DNA of 64,000 nucleotides, from assembly GCA_905221605.1 (NCBI GenBank), contig CAJNDS010002700.1, positions 55,882-119,881 on the forward strand, given 5' to 3'. Shown here piece after piece: positions 50,481-61,177 of the stretch (positions are counted from its first letter, which is position 1; each line of letters starts with the position of its first letter). The notes below the pieces were generated by a model. That model searched no databases. It was not told the DNA's origin and worked only from the letters and a program-made list of their open reading frames with translations. This DNA is from Symbiodinium natans (taxonomy: Eukaryota; Sar; Dinophyceae; Suessiales; Symbiodiniaceae). A program made the position numbers and the translations under genes.

Positions 50481-51568
50481 TGTCCCATGTCCGGTTCATG
50501 CCTACTGAGTGCACGGTTGCAGCGGCCAGGGTTTTAGGGTTATAGGGTTTTAGGGTTGTAGGGTTTTAGGGTTTTAGGGTTTAGGGTTCTAGGGTTTTAG
50601 GGTTTTAGGGTTTTTTAGGGTTTAGGGCTTGGGGTTTAGGGTTTGTGTTTCCTAAACCCCACATCCTGAACCCATGAACCTCTTAGCACCCCGAACGCAA
50701 GCCCATGCACCCCTCATGGCTCCTCGCTCCTCCGTGCCCATATGGATCCGAGAGCTCCCCCAAACAAATGCCCCCAAACAAATGCCCCATGCAAAGCCCC
50801 TAGCCCGAATCCCTAGCCCTAAACCCGAGCCCTAAACCCTAAACCCTAGAAGCCCCAAACCAAAAACCCTTAAACCCTGAGCCATTAGGCTTTCGGGTCA
50901 AGGGCTTGGGGTTCAGGGACCCTACACCCTAAATGCTAAACGCTGAAGCGCTTCCCTGAGCCCTGCACCTTGCGGGGCAGGCTAATCGCCTGGGACACCC
51001 AGGGATGGATGGGTTGGGGTGTGGGATTTAAGGTTTAGGGCTTAGGGCTTAGGGAGGGTTTAGGATCTATATGTATGTACTATGATTTTTTTTTGAGGGG
51101 GGGGGGGGGGGGGGGGGGGGCAGGGTCTTGGGGTTTAGGGATTGAGCTAGGGTCCAGGGTGTAGACAAACCTGTACGTGGGGCCGTACAGGAATACTTAC
51201 AGTACATTAAGGGCTGGTTTGGAGGCCTTGAAAGGCTTTTGGGGTCTAGGGTTAAGGGCTTGTACTTTCCAAGGGTTTAGGGTTTAGGGTTGAGGGCTTA
51301 CGGTATATAGGATTGACATAGTCGTGATCCACTTATTTTGCTCCCTGAGACTGCAAGCCTGTAAGGGCAAATAGGCGGGGCCACTAGGCGAGGCTTCCAT
51401 CAACCAACCTCCAAGCCCTTACCCCCACACCTGAAACCCCAAGCCCCACAGCCCCCCTAAACCCGAAAGTCCCCCCCCCCTCCCCCCCTCCCCCCCCCCT
51501 CCTCCCCTCCCCACACCCGCCTGCCCCTCCTTCCCACCCCTCCCTGCCCCATCAACTGTGCATCGCGC

Positions 51569-51640
51569 CCAGCAGATGCCCAGGAGGAGGAAGGCGAAGC
51601 CGGACCAAGTGAAGAAGATGGTGAAGAGCCAGCCCCAGAC
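51569..51640 (-). CDS. Membrane protein exon: last TM helix
   Basis: 24 codons, VWGWLFTIFFTWSGFAFLLL then GICW. Strongly hydrophobic. Acceptor GAAG|GTC, donor GC. Confidence 0.65.
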
Positions 51641-54600
51641 CTTCTCTTCGGAGGATGTTAACGGTTTAGAGATTCACCCTAAAACCCTAAACCCTAAGCC
51701 CGAAACCCTAAACCCTAAACCCTTGAGGTTTCAGGGCTGGGGGGGTACCCTCCAAAAGACTGCCCTTGTTCTCTCTCTAAGCTTCGAAAGCTCAAACCTT
51801 GAGCCCTCAGACCTGCACCCCAAGACCCTCAAACCCCAGAAGCCTTAGTCCTCTGACCCTAAGCCCTAAGCCCTAAGCCCTAAGTCCTAAGCCCTAAGCC
51901 CTGAGCCCTAAGCCCAAAGCCCTAAGCCCTCAGCCCTAAGCCCTAAACCCCAAACCCTAACCCTACCCCCTTGCAAGCGTCCCTTTAGTACTCTTAAAGA
52001 CCGAGCCCGAAAACCGAAGCTCTCATGAGGAGTGGGTGGCTGGCGGGATCCACAGAACTTGCTACCCTAAACCCCAAACCATAAACCCTAAAACCCTAAA
52101 CCCTAAACAAAAAACCCTGTAGAGAGATTTTTCGGGAAGTCGGTCCAGAATTTGGAGCTCAGGGGTTTTTAGATTTTGGCGCCTTCTGGTGTTTGAGGGT
52201 TTCTGAGCCTGGCGCCGACAGCGCGCCGGTGCTGGTGTACTCGTTGGCGACCTGCCAGCCCGAAGCCCCCGGAAGTCCTGAAGAGTTTGGGGTGTAGGGT
52301 TTGGGTGTAGGGTGTAGGGTTTAGGGTTTAGGGTTCAGGGTTCAGGGTTATTAGAACCTCACGGGCTCCGAATAATCCCTTAAAAGCCCAAAGCCTTGAG
52401 TTTAGAGTCTTTTCTGGGTTCCCATATTCTAGCATTTGTTTAAGAACCCTCGAAACATATTCCTTCCTATAAGAGCAATACATTGTTATCTTTCATGTGC
52501 GTGTGTGTGTGTGTTTTTGTTGTTGGGGGGGGCGGTTCTTAAGCAAATACTAGCTTCTGGGTTCCCATATTCGTCGTATCATCAGACAGAAAATGCCAAC
52601 GGCCCTTATACTACCCCAACCCTAAACCATAAAATCTGAGCGAAATACGCCCAGAAAGAAGCTTAAAGGATTTGGGGCTTTGGGTTTTGGGGTGTTCAGG
52701 GTGATTTAGGATTGTTTAGGGCTTGGGGATGTAAGGATCTAGAGGTTTGGGAGCTCAGGTTTAGGGGTTTAGTCTCAGGCCCCAATTGTCGACTTCCCCC
52801 ATCGAGTCCGATTCCGAACTTCAGCACACTTCACCGCGCTGAGGGCCCGCACGTTCACGGATTGGCAGTACCTGGTGGGTAAACCTTAAACCGTAAACCC
52901 TAAACCCCAAAACCTCAACCCTTAGGGTTTGGAGTTTCGGGTTTAGGGCATGGTGGAGTATGGGGCCCTACGCACGTAGCTTCGCCTGAACACCCTGTGA
53001 CAGAACAGTTGTCCACTCTAAGGGGACATGGGAAGCCCCCCTTAATAAGCTTGGTAGCCCAGTAACCATACTTTTTGGGGGTTGGTTACTTGATAAGGGG
53101 AGCCAGAACCAAAAAAGAGGAAAAAGGGTACCACTGCTCTACCAAGCAAGTACGCCCCGGGACTCCAAAAACAAACGAGAAGGGCCCCACTGCCCCGCAC
53201 TGGGGGCTCTTGCAACCACACACCTTCCAGCCCTCTTCCAACTGACATCAAACCCTGAGCCCTCAACCCTAGATCTAAACCCATCATACCCTAAACCCTA
53301 AACCCTAAACCCTAGACAAAGGGAACCTAACCCAGGAGAAACCACACGAAGAAGAGTGCCGCTCCGTGTGAGCCCGTGTCGCCCGGAGGGCACTTGTTGA
53401 AGTTTGTGCCCAGCATCTGGGGAGAACCGCCACCGCCGAAGATTCCTCGCGGGGCAGCCAGGAGCCCTAATGCCTAAAGCCTAAACCCTAAGCCCTAAAC
53501 CCTAAACCGGGGCCCGCTCTCTATAAGACTAGGTCGCCAGTAACCCTGGGCGTAAAAAGGGTGCCCTTTGCTCGCCTTCAAGGGGAAAAATGGAATCATT
53601 ATCGGATTATCGGGTTCTTAAGGGAGGGGGGGTTAAAGGAGAGGTATGTAACCCAAGGTTCCCTAGTACTCCCCACGGCTCCCTAAGCTTCCCTAAGGTT
53701 GCCTACGTACCTACCGCCCAACCTCCCTCCCTTAAGAACCCCATAAAATGAGGGTACTACTGGACATCCTAGAAGAGATGCAGACTTCAGGCTGTTCGCC
53801 CCCCCCCCCCCCCCCCTACTGGGCCCTCAACACCCTAAAACACTGAAACCCCATAACCCCAAAACCCTAAAACCCAAAAACCCTACTAAGACCCTGAAAA
53901 CCTAAAAACCCTACACCTTAAAACCCTAAAAACCCTAAACCCTAAACCGCTTGTGGGTTTAGGGCCCAGGGCTGTGATGGCCTAAAGTACCTGGCTGGGT
54001 CTTTGCTGACTCTTGGGTTGCGCGCTTAGGATGGATGAAGGTTTGGGGTTTGGGTTTAGGGTTTAGGGCTAGGGTCTAGTGTGTAAGTGCTTCCAACCAA
54101 CCCTAAACCCTAAACCCTAAACCCTGAACCCCTAAACCCTAAACCCTAAACCTGCTGTCAAGAGGCCTAGCGACTCACCGTCGGGCAGCTCTACGCAATC
54201 CGTGCCCCAGGCGTCATTGACCTTTTGGAGCTTGGCGGGGGGGGTGAAGCAACCTCGGGTTGGGCTCCCTTACATTCAAGGGTATTCCGTGTTTAGGGTT
54301 TAGGGCTAGGGTTTAGGGTTTAGGGTTTAGGGTTTAGGGTTTAGGGTTTAGGGTTTAGGGTTTAGGGTTTAGGGTTTAGGGTTTAGGGTTTAGGGTTTAG
54401 GGTTTAGGGTTTAGGGTTTAGGGTTTAGGGTTTAGGGTTTCGGGTTAGGGTTTAGGGTTTAGGGTTTAGGGTTTAGGGTTTAGGGTTTAGGGTTTAGGGT
54501 TTAGGGTTTAGGGTTTAGGGTTTAGGGTTTAGGGTTTAGGGTTTAGGGTTTAGGGTTTAGGGTTTAGGGTTTTTCGGGTTTCGGGTTTAGGGCTTAGCGC

Positions 54601-56018
54601 CTAGGGCTTAGGGAACCCTAAGCCCTACATGGAACTCTTACTGGCAGTCTGGCTTCAAAACAGGGTACACGAATGGCCCGCCAGGGGCCCAAACCACCCT
54701 CACAGCCGAACCCAGGGTTTAGGGTTTAGGTTTATGGTTTTTAGATCCCAAACTCTAAGCCAAACCGACTGCAACGCCCTGAACCCCAAACCCAGAAGTC
54801 CAGACTGAAACCTGCTATACCTGCCTGGTTTCGGTCTGCAGGATTTAGGTCGTAGTTTCGGGCGACTGGGCTTTCTGCTCTTGAGTGGGGTGATCGAGGT
54901 TAAGGGTTTCGGGTCTGGGGTTGAGGTTGGGGGGTTGGGGGGGGGGGGGTTGGGGGGGAGGGTTGGGGGGGGGGGGGGGGGTTGGGGGGGGGGGGGGTTG
55001 GGGGGGGGGTTGGGGGGGGGGGTTGGGGGGGGGGGGGGGGGGGGGGGGGGGGTTGGGGGGGGGGGGGTTGGGGGGGTTGGGGGGGTGGGGGGGTTGGGGA
55101 GCTCGGATTCCAAAAACACCAAGCATAAGCGGGCTATAACTGCACTTATCATTGGGTATAAGTACCCGGAACCTCCAAGTAACTCTAAACTCTAAACCCT
55201 AAACGCCCTAAACCCTAAACAGAGGAGTTCACACGGCTTTGGGGTTGCAACACCATTGTCAGCCTGTGCGTTCGTGGCGAGGCCGGCCGATGCGAAGTTT
55301 GTGCAGCTCCAGGGTTTCCGGGTTTGGGATTTAGGGTTTTAGGGTTCTAGGGTTTTAGGGTTCTAGGGTTTAGAGTTTTAGGGCTTAGAGTTTTAGGGTT
55401 GAGGGTGTAGGGTTGAGTTTAGGGTCACCCTAGTGAAGGTACTCACAGCCCTACTGATTATACCGACCCATGGGAAGTCTTGCAGCACTTGAGACCAAAG
55501 CCGCTGAAAGCGCACCAAAAATCCCAAGGCCTTGAATCCTCTTCTGGGCAAATGGAAGCGCGCAAGCAAGCAGCAGGCGCCAAAAGGCGTGTGAACCAGT
55601 TTGGAAGTAGTGGAACAAGCTTAAGGTTTTGCGAGCAGCAGCTTCCAGCGCAGCTCCACTCGCCATGCGTCAGCCATTGCCAAAGAGCGGCTTCACCTAA
55701 ACCCTAACCCTAAACCCTAAACCCTAAACCCTAAACCCTAAACCCTAAAGCCCCTTCAACCCCACCCCTAAACATGAATATGAGCCCGAACTCAGGGACA
55801 ATCAAGTTTTGGGAGCCTTAGGGTTCAGGGCTTCAGGGCCTCAGGGTTTGGGGGAGGGGGGGGGGGGGTTCCTGAACACTGAAACCATAAACCATAAACC
55901 CTAAACCCTAAACCCTAAACCCTAAACCCTACATATCCTGCACCTGGGCATCCGGCCAGATGCCGTGTGAGATCGGCCATGCACAGGAAGAGCGACGCCA
56001 GGATGCAGAAGAACGGGC
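51569..56018 (-). CDS. Multi-span membrane protein gene with Cys-rich loop; range includes introns
   Basis: Exons 5' to 3': 56018-55944, (one not found), 55306-55264, 54221-54179, 53445-53343, 52871-52820, 52251-52216, 51640-51569. The last six join in phase. Product as seen: a first hydrophobic helix (PFFCILASLFLCMADL), a loop with several Cys (CTNFASAG, WGTDCVELPDG, NFNKCPPGDTG), a short hydrophobic helix (AALFFVWYC), a linker, and a strong last helix (VWGWLFTIFFTWSGFAFLLL). This suggests a plasma-membrane or vesicle protein with an outside loop held by disulfides. No family recognised. The start and true stop were not found; open segments at 56.6-56.9 kb may be 5' exons and those at 50.4 and 50.1 kb 3' exons. 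Confidence 0.6.
52216..52251 (-). CDS. Membrane protein exon VANEYTSTGALS
   Basis: 36 nt, phase 0 both ends, acceptor GGCAG|GTC, donor GC. Confidence 0.6.
52430..52554. mobile_element. Family E element with 18-bp flanking direct repeat
   Basis: Ends CTAGCATTTGTTTAAGAACC and GGTTCTTAAGCAAATACTAG are inverse. An 18-bp direct repeat (TTCTGGGTTCCCATATTC, 52412-52429 and 52555-52572) stands on either side. Other copies: 48143-48262, 15638-15713 (one end), and ends near 41503-41543 and 53610-53750. Confidence 0.88.
52820..52871 (-). CDS. Membrane protein exon YCQSVNVRALSAVKCAE
   Basis: 52 nt, acceptor CCAG|G, donor GTTCGG, phase 0 at its 3' end. Confidence 0.62.
53343..53445 (-). CDS. Membrane protein exon: Cys loop 3 and short hydrophobic helix
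   Basis: GIFGGGGSPQMLGTNFNKCP, then PGDTGSHGAALFFV. Acceptor GCGAG|GA, donor GTTTCT; phase 2 joins to YCQSV. Confidence 0.68.
54179..54221 (-). CDS. Membrane protein exon: Cys loop 2
   Basis: VNDAWGTDCVELPD plus G; acceptor AAAAG|GTC, donor GTGAGT. Confidence 0.65.
54293..54575 (+). repeat. Longest TTTAGGG array
   Basis: About 39 copies, broken once near 54440 (TTTCGGGTTAGGG) where the phase slips. Lies in an intron of the membrane protein gene. Confidence 0.96.
54921..55098 (+). repeat. TTGGGGGGG block, quadruplex-prone
   Basis: Almost only G with TT at intervals for about 180 bp. Open frames of poly-Gly (plus) or poly-Pro (minus) are composition effects. Confidence 0.92.
55264..55306 (-). 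CDS. Membrane protein exon: Cys loop 1
   Basis: CTNFASAGLATNAQ; donor GC. Ends in phase with VNDAWG. Confidence 0.5.
55944..56018 (-). CDS. Membrane protein exon: first TM helix
   Basis: 24 full codons, PFFCILASLFLCMADLTRHL then AGCP. Acceptor GGAG|GC, donor GTGCAG. Confidence 0.6.
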
Positions 56019-56433
56019 CTCCGGAGGAACTCCGGCCGGTTTAGGGTCTAGGGTCTAGGGCTTAGGGCTTAGGGCTTAGGGTTTAGGGCTTGAAAACTTT
56101 GGGGTTGCAGGGCTTTGGACTTTGAGGGCTTCGCGGTCTGAAGCCTCTGGGCTTGTTTAGGCCGCATATAGGTAGTTCTCTAATTAGGGTCCCTTTGTGG
56201 GTCCCCTAGATTTGTACGGCACCCTTGAAAGGAAAACCCCCGAAAGGAACCCGAATTCAGAGCGCTACCCATATTGGGGTTTCCCCTTTAAGGGATTCTA
56301 TTCTACTTGGGGTATAAACGGGGTTCCCTGATTTTGGGAAATACCTTGAACCCCAAACCGCCCAAAACCCTAAACCCTAAACCCTAAACCCTAAACCCTA
56401 AAAACCCTAAACCCTAAACCCTAAACCTTAAGG

Positions 56434-56543
56434 GTCCATGTACCTAAATAGGGTATACTTGGGCCTTAAAGCACCTCCTATATAAGGTCTTTGGGTTTGG
56501 GGCCCAAGTATATAATAGCAAGGTACATGGACCCTTAGGTTAC
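56434..56543. mobile_element. Inverted-repeat element, family F
   Basis: TAAGGGTCCATGTACC and its inverse about 110 bp apart, with a second nested pair (TATACTTGGGCC / GGCCCAAGTATA). Related, diverged copies near 12630-12740 and 32555-32670. Confidence 0.8.
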
Positions 56544-56559
56544 GTGAAACAACTTTTGT

Positions 56560-56890
56560 GACGGCAAAGCGTGATGTTCAAGTCGACCGTCTCGTCACAT
56601 CCTTGTGCGGCTGTTGGTTGCAGGATCTGCGCTGGGTGGTCCAGAGGTGGGTCCAACGCTTCGGATTTTTGAAGCTTTATCAGAAGAGTTGACCCTAAAC
56701 CCTAAACCCTAAACCCTAAACCCTAAAGTAGCTTCGAGCCTAAGCCTCTCTCTTCGCAGCCACCCCGGAGCGTCCAGGCCTGCACAACAGAACTGACGGA
56801 GCCATCGGCTCCATATAGAGCGCCCTTGAGAGCGCCGTTTGGGACTGTGCCGTGGTGCGTCAGAGCAGAACAATGCTTGGTCTGCAAAAC
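56560..56890 (-). other. Coding-like segments upstream of the membrane gene
   Basis: Two islands (56693-56560 and 56890-56750), split by a short CCCTAAA array, hold open minus frames such as VLQTKHCSALTHHGTVPNGA and LIKLQKSEALDPPLDHPAQI. Plus frames are open too. Possible 5' exons of the membrane protein gene. Confidence 0.3.
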
Positions 56891-57118
56891 TGGTAGGATC
56901 AGGGGTCTCGTCTAGTTCGGGTTTACAGATCCAGCTGCTCTGACAATCAGCCCGATAGGCCTACTGACTGTCAGGGTCTGCAGGCCTCATCCATTTCGTA
57001 GGAGTTGAACAGAAGGGCCCAGCGAAGACGCGTACAAAGCTACCGCGGGAGGATTTAGGATTTGGGGCTGCTGCAGTAGTGATACTCCGTCATGAGTGGG
57101 CTGGGTCAAACGATCTTC

Positions 57119-57225
57119 GCATGCAAAAGATGTAGGGGTTTCCGAACATGGGGGTCCCTTTAAGGGGATTCTATTCTGTTTGGGAATATAAAAGGGGCTC
57201 CCCTATTTTGGGAAATACTCACATT
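57119..57225. mobile_element. Family J repeat (GGGGTTTCC...CTATTTTGGGAAATAC)
   Basis: Shares GGTCCCTTTAAGGGGATTCT and CCCTATTTTGGGAAATAC with a copy at 56255-56345. Loosely inverted ends. Confidence 0.7.
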
Positions 57226-57761
57226 CTGTAGGCAGTGGCGATATTCCGTCACGAGTGGGCCGGTTCAAAGGTCCTTCAACAATGCGCGACAAGATTAAAG
57301 GAGAGCCTCAGTTGTTTGCGAAAGTCCTTGCACAAATCCGGACCCGAGCACAAGATCCCAAATAGAAACCCTGAACCCTTAGAGTCAAACAGGGCGACAC
57401 AGCTCCTGTACCGGTGCAAGGACAAGTTGCAATAACAAAGGCTATCCATCTCCGTCGACAACAAACGAATTCATGGAACAGAGGGCCCTGCAAGGACTGA
57501 CTTTGTGTGAAATGCCTCCGGTAGTCTCTGTCTTAATCTCTCGTTTTCCCAAGCAGGTGCCCGAAACAGAATGACTGCGGGCCATGCTTCCCGCTTGTTG
57601 TCCGTGGCTCAGACCACAGGTCGAATCTCCCGAGCGGGTAGTAGGGGCCCTGCAACTGTAGCTTTTGTACTTTACACCATGCACAACATCCCCAACAGTG
57701 CTCTATCCCCCTACCCCCGAGTCTACAGCCACCATCGACGACCAAGAACATGGTGTTGTTC
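57226..57761. other. Unique DNA 3' of the two-exon gene
   Basis: About 530 bp with almost no telomeric repeat; short frames open on both strands, none with splice or family support. May include a 3' untranslated region. Confidence 0.4.
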
Positions 57762-58867
57762 CTACCATTTGAAGAGCCGGCTCAGAGTGTCCTTGATGAT
57801 GTCTGCTACCTCCCCCGGCATCTCCACGGGCTCTGACAAAGGGTAGGGACGCGTCTTCTTTTGTTGTGATGACGAGGACGAAGATGGCAAGCTTGGCATT
57901 TTCATGTTTTCGCCTTCCTTTGTTTCGTCCAAGATTTCCATGTCCTCATCTGTGAGAGAGAACATTCTGCGCTTTTCATCCTGGCTCATCGCATCCAGGA
58001 AGGCCTTCTCTTTCGCATCGAGGAAATCTGCGTCCATTCCGTGCTTTTGGTCCAACAATGCGAGTTGGAGACGCTCCGTGTGCGAAGTGCATTGCATTGT
58101 GCGAAACTTCGGCTTGCCTGTCGTAAGAAAATTGCTGACTGCCTCATCTTCCTCCCATTCGTCGCCACCGCATGGATAGAAAGTCATGTGGACCTTGCCC
58201 ATCTTGGCCATGTATGCCATCATCTGTTCCACTGTACTTTTGCTTGGAGTAGGTGGGGCAGCGGCAGCAAGGAATTCATCCCAACGTCCGGGCACTCTCG
58301 GTTTCGGGGGGGGGGGCGGGCGGTGCGGCCGGCATGGCCTTGGCCTTGGCCTTGGGCGCGGCCGGCATGGCCTTGGCCTTGGCCTTGGCCTTGGCCTTGG
58401 GCGCTCCCGTGGGCCTGATCGGTTTAGGGTTTAGGGTTTAGGGTTTAGGGTTTAGGGTTTAGGGTTTAGGGTTGAGGGTTTAGGGTTTAGGGTTTAGGGC
58501 TGCTCTCTGTTCCCAGAAACCCCGGCTACATTAGTCAGTCTAATCGACAAGTAGCACTAAGTAGAAGCGAACTCCAAAAACATGTGGTGGTTTCCGGAAT
58601 TAGGGTACCTTATTTGGGGTCCTTATTGTAAGGGAATCCTACTATTTGGGGGTCTATTTTAGGGATCCCCTATTGTTCCACAAACATGATTGTCCTTGAG
58701 CTGGCACCCAAACCACCTCTTAACCCTAAACCCCTAAACCCTAGACCCTAAACCCACCTTGAAGTCGAGCAGGCGGGCTGGGTTTCCCCAATCGGCTGCA
58801 ACCCAGGACTTAGAGCTGGCTCCTGCAGTCCGGGCACCATCGGAGCATCAAGGCACACCTCTTCCAT
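57762..58867 (-). CDS. Two-exon gene, unknown function, with a probable 1-nt homopolymer frameshift
   Basis: Exon 1 58867-58758 starts MEEVCLDAPMVPGLQEPALS; a GT-AG intron of about 340 nt, rich in TTTAGGG, joins in phase to exon 2 at 58414 (PTGAPKAKAKAKAMPAAP, an Ala/Lys repeat, then Pro-rich). After an 11-C run (58306-58316 as G on plus) the frame breaks; with one C fewer it would lead into KPRVPGRWDEFLAAAAPP and stay open to the stop at 57762. The C-terminal 177 residues are acidic with a Ser run and end IIKDTLSRLFKW. No known domain seen. The Lys/Ala/Pro linker suggests a flexible N-terminus. The break may be a sequencing error or a real mutation. Confidence 0.62.
58591..58690. mobile_element. 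Family D element in the two-exon gene's intron
   Basis: GGTGGTTTCCGGAATTAGGG to GGGATCCCCTATTG; the rest of the intron is mostly TTTAGGG repeats. Confidence 0.8.
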
Positions 58868-59042
58868 GGTCCTTGGGCGCCAATCGTATGATGGTGTTAG
58901 GGTTTAGGCTTTAGGGCGCAGGGTTCAGGTTCAGGGTGACTTTGAAAAGGGAGCCTGTAACCCAAAAAGGGCAAAAGGCAAAAGGACACCACTCAGCCAA
59001 CAAACTAGAAGACGATTGGCCCGAAAGCATCGATTTGCGGTG

Positions 59043-59330
59043 CGTTGAGTCTATGCACTTGACTCTGTGCGCTCGAACTGTATGCACTTGGACAAGTGTA
59101 TGCACTTAAGTGTATGCACTTATATGGTTGCATACTCACTTGTATACTGCACTTGTACACTGGACGTGTATGCACTCGACCTGCATGGCATTCAAGTGTG
59201 TTGAGTTGAATGCCATGCACTTGTGGTCAACTCTATACACTTCATTGGCATTCAATAGATCTGAAGTAAACGGACTTGAACTGTATGAACTTCACTTGCA
59301 TGCACCCGACGCGGCTGCGCACGTCCTGTC
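59043..59330. repeat. Degenerate TGTATGCACTTG minisatellite
   Basis: 12-14-bp units with TATGCACTT cores, both orientations mixed; related to the 14-bp array at 61178-61652. Confidence 0.8.
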
Positions 59331-59616
59331 AACGAGATGCTATGAAAGAAAAGACAAAAACATCTAACGCGAGAGCCGTCAGCCATGAGCATCATCGGCA
59401 GTCGCTCTGAAGTCCAAGCTCACACCCCAGAGCGCCTTTCAAAGAAAAAAGGACAGAAGAGCGAGGTTGGCAAGAAGACCTTGGAGCTTCAAAGAGCAGA
59501 GAAGCACAGTGAAATCTGACCGAAGTGAGTTTCGCACGCCGGGAATTAAATAACCATGAAATTTGCATGTTTTCGCACGCCCGGCATTGGAGCACCATGT
59601 GATTTTGCGAAATCGG

Positions 59617-60318
59617 TGACCATGGTATTTGCGATGGCTTTGGAACCAGCGAATTCGGGGACCATGGTATTTGCCATGGTTTTGGAACCAGCGAATTCGG
59701 GGACCATGGTATTTGCGATGCTTTTGGAAACAGCGAATTCGGGGACCATGGTATTTGCCATGCTTTTGAAACCAGCGAATTCGGGGACCATGGTATTTGC
59801 GATGCTTTTGGAACCAGCGAATTCGGGGACCATGGTATTTGCGATGCTTTTGGACCTTTTGGAACCAGCGAAGTCGGGGACCATGGTATTTGCGATGGTT
59901 TTGGAAACAGCGAATTCGGGGACCATGGTATTTGCGATGCTTTTGGAACCAGCGAATTCGGGGACCATGGTATTTGCGATGCTTTTGGAACCAGCCACGG
60001 AAGCTCCTTGCGATGGTTTTGGAAACAGCGAATTCGGGGACCATGGTATTTGCGATGCTTTTGGAAGCAGCGAATTCGAGGACCATGGTATTTGCGACGC
60101 TTTTGGAAGCAGCGAATTCGGGGACCATGGTATTTGCCATGCGTTTGGAACCAGCGAATTCGGGGACCATGGTATTTGCGATGGTTTTGGAAACAGCGAA
60201 TTCGGGGACCATGGTATTTGCGATGCTTTTGGAAACAACGAATTCGGGGACCATGGTATTTGCGATGCTTTTGGAACCAGCGAATTCGGGGACCATGGTA
60301 TTTGCGATGGTTTTGGAA
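59617..60318. repeat. 42-bp minisatellite, open in all six frames
   Basis: About 16-17 copies of GCGAATTCGGGGACCATGGT... with ATTTGCGATGCTTTTGGAAC. 42 is a multiple of three and no frame has a stop, so long frames appear on both strands (for example NSGTMVFAMLLEPA and VPEFAGSKSIANTM). Confidence 0.93.
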
Positions 60319-60563
60319 TGTACTACAAAAAGTCGACTTTCCAGATTTCCAGCCACGGAAGCTCCGCGTGTCCGCGGCGTACTACGTTTGTACTGCAAAA
60401 AGTCGACTTTCCAGCCACGGAAGCTCCGGGTGTCCCCGGCGTACTACGTTTGTACTACAAAAATCGACTTTCCAGCCACGGAAGCTCCGGGTGTCCACGG
60501 CGTACTACATTTGTACTACAAAACTCGATTTTCCAGCCACGGAAGTCCCCGGCGTACTACGTC
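60319..60563. repeat. 62-bp minisatellite
   Basis: Four copies of TACTACAAAAAGTCGACTTT ... CCACGGAAGCTCCGGGTGTC, the last truncated. A piece of this unit (CCACGGAAGCTCC) also sits inside the 42-bp array near 59995. Confidence 0.9.
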
Positions 60564-60567
60564 TGTA

Positions 60568-61075
60568 ACGCAAAAAACACTACGGTTTTAGCAACGCGAC
60601 CACGCGAAAACCCGCAGAGGGGTTACTTTTGTATGTCAAGAAACGCAAAAACACTACGGTTTTAGCACCGCGACCACGCGAAAACCCGCAGAGGGGTTGC
60701 GTTTGCATGTCAAGAAACACAAAACACGACGGTTTTGGAACCGCGCCAACGCCGAAACCCGCAGAGGGTTGTCTGCGCCCACGAAAAAAATCACCAAAAA
60801 CGACGGTTTTAGCGCCGCGACCCGGCGATTACCCGCAGAGGGTTGTCCGCGGACACAAAGAGACGTAAAAAAACTACGGTTTTGGCACCGCGACCACGCT
60901 GAAACCCGCAGAGGGTTGTCCGCGCACAGAAAGAAACGAAAAAAAAACGACGGTTTTAGCGCCGCGACCACGGGGAAACCCGCAGAGGGTTGTCCGCGGA
61001 CACAAAGAAACGTAAAAAAAAAAACGACGGTTTTAGCACCGCGACCACGCCGAAACCCGCAGAGGGTTGCAATCC
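60568..61075. repeat. 75-bp minisatellite
   Basis: Seven copies around ACGGTTTTAGCACCGCGACC ... CCCGCAGAGGGTTG, spaced 70-76 bp. Open on both strands. Confidence 0.9.
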
Positions 61076-61177
61076 CGATTGGCGATGTCAACCCAGCCCG
61101 CCGCCTTAGAAAGAGTAATTTTAATTAAGAAATCTAAGACTGGGTAGTAAATCTCGTAATTTCTATTAACTTGTACT

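Noticed and set aside
54700-55195. Poly-Pro and poly-Gly frames
   Set aside because: Pure composition effect of the G block.
57235-57435. Plus-strand 66-residue frame
   Set aside because: Minus frames are open as well and nothing links it to a gene.
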